Shown here: one piece after another, positions 6,255 to 10,545 of the stretch
Layout of the letters: each line of letters starts with the position of its first letter
How positions within the stretch are numbered: position 1 is the stretch's first letter
NCBI GenBank assembly: GCA_938034165.1
Contig: CALHKP010000028.1
Coordinates: 1 to 10,545 of the forward strand
Length of the DNA: 10,545 nt
Direction: 5' to 3'
Origin: an uncultured Clostridia bacterium
GTDB lineage: Bacteria > Bacillota > Clostridia > Peptostreptococcales > Anaerovoracaceae
Program-made: the position numbers and the translations under genes
Notes under the pieces: generated by a model
Told to the model about the DNA's origin: nothing
The model's input: the letters and a program-made list of their open reading frames with translations, nothing else
The model's database searches: none

Positions 6255-6274
6255 AAATTACAAATCGAAGTCAA
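6246..6274 (-). promoter_or_regulatory. Promoter of the ATPase gene
   Basis: On the minus strand TTGACT (6269-6274) is followed after 17 bases by a perfect TATAAT (6246-6251). The predicted start near 6239 leaves a leader of about 60 bases before the GTG start. This is one of the two strongest promoters in the window. Confidence 0.75.
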
Positions 6275-6276
6275 TA

Positions 6277-6323
6277 AAACTTCCGGCTAAACTAAAGTGG
6301 TATTTTAGTTTAGCCGGAAGTTT
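6277..6323. repeat. Perfect 20-bp inverted repeat upstream of the ATPase promoter, copy B
   Basis: AAACTTCCGGCTAAACTAAA (6277-6296) and its exact reverse complement (6304-6323) flank a 7-base spacer. The left arm begins two bases beyond the ATPase -35 box. It is too far from any stop codon and lacks the T-run expected of a terminator for the purC unit, which has its own hairpin at 6340-6370. A double operator with copy A is the simplest reading. A small palindromic insertion is the alternative. Confidence 0.9.
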
Positions 6324-6339
6324 ATCGCTCAAAATCAAG

Positions 6340-6370
6340 CCCCCATGAGCTCAATATATCTTCATGGGGG
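6340..6370 (-). terminator. Likely terminator of the purC-small ORF unit
   Basis: CCCCCATGA (6340-6348) and TCATGGGGG (6362-6370) form a perfect 9-bp GC-rich stem with a 13-base loop, 53 bases beyond the small ORF's stop. On the minus strand it is followed by CTTGATTTTG, a modest U-rich tail. Confidence 0.6.
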
Positions 6371-6422
6371 TTACTGTTACTAATATGAACTTTTCAAATA
6401 AGCTTATTAATGCAGCTACTGC

Positions 6423-6578
6423 TTACAGGTCAAATTTCTGCTTGAGAAAATCTCTGGCATCTTTTGCATCCTGCAGGTTCTTATTGCGTTTGGCGCTTTT
6501 GGATATTTTCTTGCCGTTTAAGCGCAGACCGCTGTTTACAGTAGTTACAGTTTCTTTTGATTTCTTTTTACCAAACAT
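6423..6578 (-). CDS. Small basic protein of 51 residues, coupled to purC
   Basis: I do not recognise this family. The frame starts at an ATG (6578) three bases after the purC stop codon and ends with TAA at 6423-6425. The product begins MFGKKKSKETV and ends DARDFLKQKFDL. It is rich in Lys/Arg (about a third of residues), has no hydrophobic segment, and its C-terminal half (roughly 30-50) looks helical and amphipathic. The ribosome site is weak (GGAAA inside the purC end), so translation probably relies on ribosomes finishing purC. The frame fills the space between purC and a terminator, which supports a real gene; a nucleic acid-binding role is only a guess from charge. It is too short for most gene callers. 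Confidence 0.6.
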   Translation of the reverse strand: MFGKKKSKETVTTVNSGLRLNGKKISKSAKRNKNLQDAKDARDFLKQKFDL

Positions 6579-6581
6579 TTC

Positions 6582-7265
6582 TTATTTTTCCAGAATCAGC
6601 TTAGTCAGATCCATTGGATCTACAATTGCTCCATCCTTGTAAACACGCATGTTACCTGAAGCGATTTCGTCAATCAGGATAACTTCGTCATTGTTATATC
6701 CGAATTCGAATTTGATATCGTAAAGGTCAAGACCCTTAGCCTTAAGATCGTCAGCAACAACCTTAGTGATTTTTAGAGTCTGTTCCTTCATGCTGTCGAA
6801 CATTTCTTCGCTCATGATTCCAAGAGCAGCAAGACCTTCCTTAGTGATTAGCGGATCGCCCTTTTCGTCGTCCTTAAGAGTTACTTCAACATAACCGCCT
6901 TCGAGAGGTGTGCCATCAGCAATGTATGCGCCATAACGACGGATAAAGCTTCCTGTAGCAACATATCTGCAAATTACTTCCAGACCCTTACCGAATACTG
7001 TAGCAGGAAGTACTTCCATAGTAGCATTGTCAAGGTCTGCACTTACATAGTGAGTCTTAACTCCTGCAGCCTTAAGCAGTTCGAAGAAGTGAATTGAAGT
7101 TTCAAGATTTGCTCTTCCGATACCTTCGATTGTAAGTCCTACACTGTTTTCGCCCGGATCGAATACACCGTCTTTTCCTGTGCAGTCATCCTTGAACTTC
7201 AGAAGAACATTTCCGTTCTCAAGCTTAAATACATCCTTTGTCTTACCCTGATAAATCTTTTCCAT
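6582..7265 (-). CDS. purC: Phosphoribosylaminoimidazole-succinocarboxamide synthase (SAICAR synthetase)
   Basis: A 227-residue cytoplasmic enzyme joining CAIR and aspartate with ATP to give SAICAR in de novo purine synthesis. Seen motifs are the N-terminal YQGKTKDV (5-12) and LLKFKDD (21-27), the central EVICRYVATGSFIRRYG (96-112), and LYDIKFEFG (181-189) with LIDEIASGNMR (197-207) near the C-terminus, all matching family signatures; the length is near normal. The start is taken as the ATG at 7265, because an in-frame ATG four codons earlier lies inside the ribosome site itself (GGAGG, five bases before 7265). Here purC is outside any pur cluster, has its own promoter (7359-7387) with a candidate PurR site upstream, and is followed closely by a 51-codon gene. 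Confidence 0.96.
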   Translation of the reverse strand: MEKIYQGKTKDVFKLENGNVLLKFKDDCTGKDGVFDPGENSVGLTIEGIGRANLETSIHFFELLKAAGVKTHYVSADLDNATMEVLPATVFGKGLEVICRYVATGSFIRRYGAYIADGTPLEGGYVEVTLKDDEKGDPLITKEGLAALGIMSEEMFDSMKEQTLKITKVVADDLKAKGLDLYDIKFEFGYNNDEVILIDEIASGNMRVYKDGAIVDPMDLTKLILEK

Positions 7266-7358
7266 CGTTTCCTCCATATATACTCTGAATTACTAATAAA
7301 ATCAAAACCAATGTCAAAACAGCAATAAGCCCTTGCCTCCACCATTTCTTATACAAAC

Positions 7359-7387
7359 ATTATATTCATAATACAAGTTGTTTACAA
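7359..7387 (-). promoter_or_regulatory. Promoter of purC
   Basis: On the minus strand TTGTAA (7382-7387), a 17-base spacer and a perfect TATAAT (7359-7364). The predicted start near 7352 gives a leader of about 85 bases before the purC ATG. I see no guanine-riboswitch core in that leader. Confidence 0.7.
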
Positions 7388-7400
7388 GAAAAAACAATAT

Positions 7401-7453
7401 ATTAGCGAAAGTATTTTTGGTATTTTGTTTTATCGTTCGTTATTATACGAACG
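7401..7453. promoter_or_regulatory. Candidate PurR (PurBox) operator upstream of purC
   Basis: AACGAACGAT (minus strand, within 7432-7444) and ATTAGCGAAAGTAT (plus strand, 7401-7414) have CGAA cores in opposite orientation with about 17 bases between the boxes. This resembles the paired PurBoxes (consensus AWWWCCGAACWWT) of Bacillus-type PurR. The first box has two mismatches and the second about four. The first is also half of a clean inverted repeat, CGTTCGT (7434-7440) with ACGAACG (7447-7453). Position upstream of the purC -35 and the gene's identity support it. Confidence 0.38.
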
Positions 7454-7489
7454 TATCAAAGGTAACCCTATCAAAAAGTTTGGATTATT

Positions 7490-8164
7490 CTATAGCGGAT
7501 TCCAGTCTATTTCCTCCATTCCATTTGCTTTCAGAAATTCATTCGCTTTTGAGAAATAACCGCCCCCAAAAAAACCGTTGTAAGCTGACAAAGGACTCGG
7601 ATGAGAACCCGTTATAATCAGATGATTACTGTTAGTTACCAGCTTCGCCTTTGCCTTGGCATTATTTCCCCAAAGGATGAAGACCATAGGTTTTTCTCTC
7701 TCATTAAGATTTCTGATTATTGTATCAGTGAGGATTTCCCAGCCCTTTCCCTTGTGGGAGTTTGGAGTTTTTTCTCTTACAGTCAGGCATGCATTCAAAA
7801 GAAGAACGCCCTGCTTCGCCCACTTGGTGAGGCATCCGAAATCAGGTGGCGGTATAGGAATTCCCAGCTCGTCCCTAAGCTCCTTAAAAATATTCACAAG
7901 AGATGGCGGCTGCTTGATTCCCGGCTGAACCGAAAAAGAAAGGCCATGAGCCTGCCCCTGTCCATGATAAGGGTCCTGCCCTATTATGACTACCTTCACG
8001 TCATCATAATCCGTATATCTCAGCGCATTGAAAATGTCATGCATATCAGGATATACATTTCTCTCGCTGTATTCTTTTTTCAGAAACTCCCTAAGCTTGA
8101 GGTAGTAATCCTTTTGAAATTCGTCTTTTAAAATATTGTCCCAGCTATTTCCTATGTTTACCAT
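7490..8164 (-). CDS. ung: Uracil-DNA glycosylase, family 1
   Basis: A 224-residue base-excision repair enzyme that removes uracil from DNA. The water-activating motif is GQDPYHGQ (62-69) with catalytic Asp64; the DNA-intercalation/uracil motif is HPSPLSAY (188-195) with His188. LSFSVQPG and FILWGNNAK are also as in Ung. The length is normal. The ATG at 8164 lies nine bases after the aminotransferase stop. The only good ribosome site, AAGGAG, is inside the last codons of the aminotransferase, 18 bases away, so ung probably depends on translational coupling. No clear terminator follows it, so some transcripts could run into the purC promoter region. Confidence 0.96.
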   Translation of the reverse strand: MVNIGNSWDNILKDEFQKDYYLKLREFLKKEYSERNVYPDMHDIFNALRYTDYDDVKVVIIGQDPYHGQGQAHGLSFSVQPGIKQPPSLVNIFKELRDELGIPIPPPDFGCLTKWAKQGVLLLNACLTVREKTPNSHKGKGWEILTDTIIRNLNEREKPMVFILWGNNAKAKAKLVTNSNHLIITGSHPSPLSAYNGFFGGGYFSKANEFLKANGMEEIDWNPL

Positions 8165-8173
8165 TTTTAAAAA

Positions 8174-9304
8174 TTAACAAAGCTCCTTAAGAAATTCCAT
8201 TTCAAGGTTGCAGTTGACCTTTACACCCAGCTTTTCCAGTGTTCCCTGAAGTGCGTGCAGAGCTTCTGCCACCTTGTACTTGTAAGCGTTTTCGCCCATG
8301 TGACCAAGTCTTACAACCTTTCCTGCAAGACAGTCAAAACATCCTGAAATCATTATACCATAATCATTCACCATTCCATCCAGAATATCTGTATCTTTGA
8401 TTCCTTCCGGAACATTAATTACAGTTACATTGTTCGAATATCCCGATTCAAGATAAAGCTCAATGCCGCCCATGTTCAGGGCTTTTCTTACAGCCTTTGC
8501 AATTTTTTCATGGCGTTCAATTACAGTTTCATCCTCAAGATAATTTTCGGTTGCCTGTCTCAAACCCTTTATATCGCTGATAGGCATTGTATATGGGAAC
8601 CACTGCTTTTCGTAGTAATCTCTGTAATTCAGTATATTTGCATAGAATGCCGCAATCGGAGTCTTTCTGTTTTCCATTGCAGCAAAAGCTCTCTCGCTTA
8701 CCCAAACCATTGTAAGTCCCGGAGGCGCTGACAAAGCCTTCTGTGAACCACCGCAGAGGATGTCGATTTTGCTCTTTGAAACATCGAGAGGTTCTCCGAA
8801 CATGCCTGCAACTGAGTCTGCAACTGTCAAAATTCCGAACTCATCAAGAATTCTGCTCAGCTCTTCTACGTCGTTCATAACACCACTTGGGGTATCACAG
8901 TGAACAACTGTTGCATATTTGAAATCGCTATCCTTTTCCAGGAATGCTCTTAGCTCTTCAGGCTTGATCGGATTCTTGTAATCTGTTGTGAACAAAACAG
9001 TTTCGGCTCCGTACATCTTAGCAAAGTCTTCGAATCCCTTTCCGAAGATTCCGTTGTCGAGGATCAGAACACGATCTCCCGGTTCAGTAAGTGAAGCACA
9101 AGCTGCCTCAAGACCCAGGATTCCTTCTCCGCCCATAATTATTGCCTGATTATCAGTATGCAGTGCCTTGGATAAAAGCTCACATGTTTCCTTGTAATAA
9201 TCAAAGAATTCTCTATCAAGATCCGGATTTGTACATTCTAAACTTCTTGCCATTCTGACATTTTCTCTGACCTGAACAGGTCCTGCTGTCATAATCTTTA
9301 CCAT
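8174..9304 (-). CDS. Class-V PLP-dependent aminotransferase (alanine-glyoxylate / serine-pyruvate type)
   Basis: A 376-residue fold-type I PLP enzyme. The Schiff-base lysine is Lys189 in GGSQKALSAPPGL (185-197), the classic alanine-glyoxylate aminotransferase signature. Asp163 in VADSVAG should contact the pyridine nitrogen, and HCDTPSG (135-141) is the family's ring-facing segment. The N-terminus MTAGPVQV (5-12) matches the family's usual GP-x-x-V opening. The reaction is presumably amino transfer between an amino acid such as serine or alanine and glyoxylate or pyruvate; a decarboxylase or phosphonate transaminase role cannot be excluded by motifs alone. AGAGGA lies about seven bases before the ATG. 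It is the first gene of a two-gene unit with ung; no clear promoter is visible between it and the ECF gene, so readthrough from there is possible. Confidence 0.88.
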   Translation of the reverse strand: MVKIMTAGPVQVRENVRMARSLECTNPDLDREFFDYYKETCELLSKALHTDNQAIIMGGEGILGLEAACASLTEPGDRVLILDNGIFGKGFEDFAKMYGAETVLFTTDYKNPIKPEELRAFLEKDSDFKYATVVHCDTPSGVMNDVEELSRILDEFGILTVADSVAGMFGEPLDVSKSKIDILCGGSQKALSAPPGLTMVWVSERAFAAMENRKTPIAAFYANILNYRDYYEKQWFPYTMPISDIKGLRQATENYLEDETVIERHEKIAKAVRKALNMGGIELYLESGYSNNVTVINVPEGIKDTDILDGMVNDYGIMISGCFDCLAGKVVRLGHMGENAYKYKVAEALHALQGTLEKLGVKVNCNLEMEFLKELC

Positions 9305-9376
9305 AATCTGTTCCTCTTTTCTTATGATTTTAATTAAATGAGTATGATTTTGAATATTTCCCGATAAACTGCCAAA

Positions 9377-9398
9377 GGACTCGCCAGTAGACGAGTCC
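9377..9398 (-). terminator. Hairpin after the ECF S-component gene, weak terminator
   Basis: GGACTCG (9377-9383) pairs with CGAGTCC (9392-9398) around an 8-base loop, 20 bases past the ECF stop codon. On the minus strand only TTT follows, so termination may be incomplete and the downstream aminotransferase could be partly co-transcribed. Confidence 0.45.
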
Positions 9399-9417
9399 GC
9401 AGAAAATCTTTTTTAAC

Positions 9418-9942
9418 TTATCTGATTGCCTTTCTGAGAAGTGGCATAAATACGAGAACGATGATGCCGCTTACTCCGACCTGAATTATGTTGCCCGGAA
9501 TTGATCCAACCGGCGCTACCCAGTTTCCGTAGAGTATAACTTCCGCAAAATAGTAACCTACAATCTTAATAGCCAGTGCAACAATGATTGCAAGGATGTC
9601 ATTTGCAGTTCTATTTTTGAAAGGCTGCTTCTCTGAAATAAGACCGATCATGTAACCCATCAGTCCTACTATAACCAGTGTGAAAGGCGCCCATGCAGTC
9701 CATCCGCTCATCAGGTCGAACATCGCCATACCGATTCCACCTGCAAGCATACCGCATTTTCTTCCAATAAGCATTCCTGCAACAAACAGAGGAACATTAC
9801 CTAAATGTATAAGTCCGCCGCTTCCTGCAAGTGGAAGTCTGATATTAATAAGCCATGTCGCTACAAAAGTCAGGGCAATGAACAAAGCATCCACTACCAA
9901 AGCAAAAGTCTTATCGTTTCTTGTCTTTTCTAAAATATTCAT
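9418..9942 (-). CDS. ECF transporter S component (substrate-binding membrane subunit)
   Basis: A 174-residue hydrophobic protein with about six membrane segments (roughly 12-33, 48-60, 63-79, 85-103, 113-138 and 149-168), the size and topology of S components that capture a vitamin and pair with a shared EcfA/EcfT energy module encoded elsewhere. HLGN (46-49), the glycine-rich GMLAGGIGMAMFDLMSG (64-80) and TLVIVGLMGYMIG (88-100) resemble the PF07155-type group, some members of which are proposed to carry pyridoxine or hydroxymethylpyrimidine. The substrate here is unproven; the neighbouring PLP enzyme is only a weak hint toward vitamin B6. The start ATG has AAGGAG five bases upstream. No EcfA or EcfT gene is in the window, as expected for group II systems. 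Confidence 0.85.
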   Translation of the reverse strand: MNILEKTRNDKTFALVVDALFIALTFVATWLINIRLPLAGSGGLIHLGNVPLFVAGMLIGRKCGMLAGGIGMAMFDLMSGWTAWAPFTLVIVGLMGYMIGLISEKQPFKNRTANDILAIIVALAIKIVGYYFAEVILYGNWVAPVGSIPGNIIQVGVSGIIVLVFMPLLRKAIR

Positions 9943-9997
9943 ACTGTCTCCTTGTTAAACCAAAATTCGCAACCTGCACATCACAGGCTCATTACAG

Positions 9998-10026
9998 TTA
10001 ATATAATACATCAATATTGACTACAA
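9998..10026 (-). promoter_or_regulatory. Possible promoter of the ECF gene
   Basis: On the minus strand TTGTAG (10021-10026) and TATTAA (9998-10003) are 17 bases apart. An overlapping alternative is TATTAT (10003-10008) with TTTTCT (10026-10031). The leader (about 50 bases) has a short CCTG/CAGG hairpin at 9974-9988 and no riboswitch I recognise. Confidence 0.35.
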
Positions 10027-10187
10027 GAAAATATGCAATTACTATTATTTCATAGTATACAATTTAGGCATTTTCCCCATACAATCGTAACTGTATTTTA
10101 TATATTTGACAAGAAAGATATATACAGCAAAAAGCAGAATCGCCAAGGCCGGATGATGCCGCCCACATTCTTGTTTCCGCATTTTCC
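10027..10187. other. Gene-free AT-rich stretch before the repeat array
   Basis: This is part of a 600-base gap (9943-10545) with no supported gene. Short open frames cross it on both strands but lack ribosome sites and family resemblance. I see nothing structured until the repeats begin at about 10188. Confidence 0.5.
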
Positions 10188-10336
10188 GGATGCTCTCCGG
10201 ACACTCTCCGGACGCTCTTGGTCGATTTCAATCAACTGAACAACATGGTTTGACCATGCTTGGTCGATTGTTATCAGCCACACAACATGGTTTGACCATG
10301 CTTGGACACTCGTCAGACGTTCTCCGGACATTATTG
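10188..10336. repeat. 11-bp repeat triplets (GGACRCTCTCC), two sets
   Basis: Three consecutive 11-bp units (GGATGCTCTCC, GGACACTCTCC, GGACGCTCTTG) occupy 10188-10220. A second trio (GGACACTCGTC, AGACGTTCTCC, GGACATTATTG) occupies 10304-10336, exactly 116 bases later. Both trios are followed directly by GTCGATT. The array is therefore a higher-order repeat: trio, 42-bp units, trio, diverged 42-bp unit. Confidence 0.8.
10219..10305. repeat. 42-bp tandem repeat with an identical 24-bp core
   Basis: Units at 10219-10260 and 10261-10302 begin TGGTCGATT. Each carries a core starting ACAACATGGTTTGACCATG that is identical over 24 bases (10240-10263 and 10282-10305). The core contains the inverted repeat CATGGT-TTG-ACCATG. 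A third, diverged start, TGGTCGATTGCTATCGACCA (10335-10354), is itself a perfect 8-bp hairpin. Confidence 0.85.
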
Positions 10337-10349
10337 GTCGATTGCTATC

Positions 10350-10491
10350 GACCACAAAGTAGTCAAAACAGTAAATATTCCAAGAGTCGCAATCTGCGCT
10401 GTCATTTTCAGAGCTTGACTAAGCGCAGATTGCCACATCTTCAAATTGTACTGTAAATTTTGGCTCCCAAATAAGCGCAGATTTAAGTTCT
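10350..10491. repeat. 142-bp dispersed repeat, copy 2
   Basis: A gap-free match to 1745-1886 in the same orientation, including the 12-bp inverted repeat at 10389-10400 and 10422-10433 and the third AAGCGCAGATT core at 10473-10483. Similarity stops at AAGTTCT (10485-10491), inside the palindrome present in copy 1. Upstream, the element begins within the GTCGATT hairpin of the neighbouring array, so its left boundary is blurred. Confidence 0.85.
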
Positions 10492-10496
10492 ATTAG

Positions 10497-10544
10497 GGTC
10501 GGGCTAATTCAGCCAATGTTGGTCGGGTTAAATTGACCAATCCT
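10497..10544. repeat. 24-bp tandem repeat at the window edge
   Basis: GGTCGGGCTAATTCAGCCAA plus TGTT (10497-10520) is followed by a related unit, GGTCGGGTTAAATTGACCAA plus TCCT (10521-10544). Each can form a small hairpin (GGCTAATTCAGCC; GGTTAAATTGACC). The array probably continues past the end of the window. Confidence 0.65.
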
Positions 10545-10545
10545 A

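Noticed and set aside
6515..6532. TAAGCGCAGA inside the small ORF, matching the core of the dispersed repeat
   Set aside because: Only about ten bases match, there is no accompanying inverted arm, and it lies in a frame that reads well as protein; a chance match is likely.
9943..10010. Riboswitch upstream of the ECF S component
   Set aside because: The leader is only about 50 bases with a 4-5 bp hairpin, and I see no preQ1, TPP or other known riboswitch core.
10188..10336. Possible CRISPR array
   Set aside because: The repeats are contiguous or separated by other repeats, with no unique spacers of uniform length and no cas gene.
10098..10355. Open frames on both strands across the right-hand repeats
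   Set aside because: They are translations of the 42-bp and 11-bp repeats with no ribosome site or known domain.

Overview
The window looks like a chromosomal segment of an AT-rich, Gram-positive anaerobe of the class Clostridia. The evidence is AT-rich sequence with strong AGGAGG-type ribosome sites, TTGACA/TATAAT-type promoters, an M29 aminopeptidase, a YegS/BmrU-type lipid kinase, an ECF-transporter S component and clostridial-looking PurC and Ung sequences. This placement rests on protein flavour only; I cannot name a genus. I see no phage, plasmid, transposase, CRISPR or rRNA content.

Layout, left to right. 1-288: leader with a 45-bp tandem repeat. 289-1152 (+): alpha/beta hydrolase. 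1153-2237: about 1.1 kb without a convincing gene, holding an orphan terminator, many stem-loops, one copy of a 142-bp dispersed repeat and a 42-bp tandem repeat. 2238-3350 (-): M29 aminopeptidase, with a promoter divergent from and overlapping that of the lipid kinase (3530-4474, +). 4475-4650: 55-bp tandem repeat. 4778-4865 (+): tRNA-Ser(CGA) with its own promoter and a terminator shared with the convergent AAA/DUF4143 ATPase (4902-6176, -). 6217-6323: two copies of a palindromic motif flanking the ATPase promoter. 6423-7265 (-): purC followed by a 51-codon gene that is absent from long-ORF lists. 7490-9304 (-): class-V aminotransferase then ung, nine bases apart. 9418-9942 (-): ECF S component. 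9943-10545: no gene; an intricate array of 11-, 42- and 24-bp repeats and the second copy of the 142-bp element.

The genes are mostly housekeeping and do not form one pathway: peptide breakdown, lipid phosphorylation, purine synthesis, DNA repair, amino-group transfer and vitamin uptake. The clear transcription units are aminotransferase-ung and purC-small ORF; the others look monocistronic.

The unusual part is the intergenic DNA. Nearly every large gap contains a different family of tandem or inverted repeats, and one 142-bp element occurs at both ends of the window at about 87% identity. The second signal worth attention is the ATPase promoter, boxed by a perfect 20-bp inverted repeat and a diverged copy of it. 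I did not find a convincing new multi-gene system.
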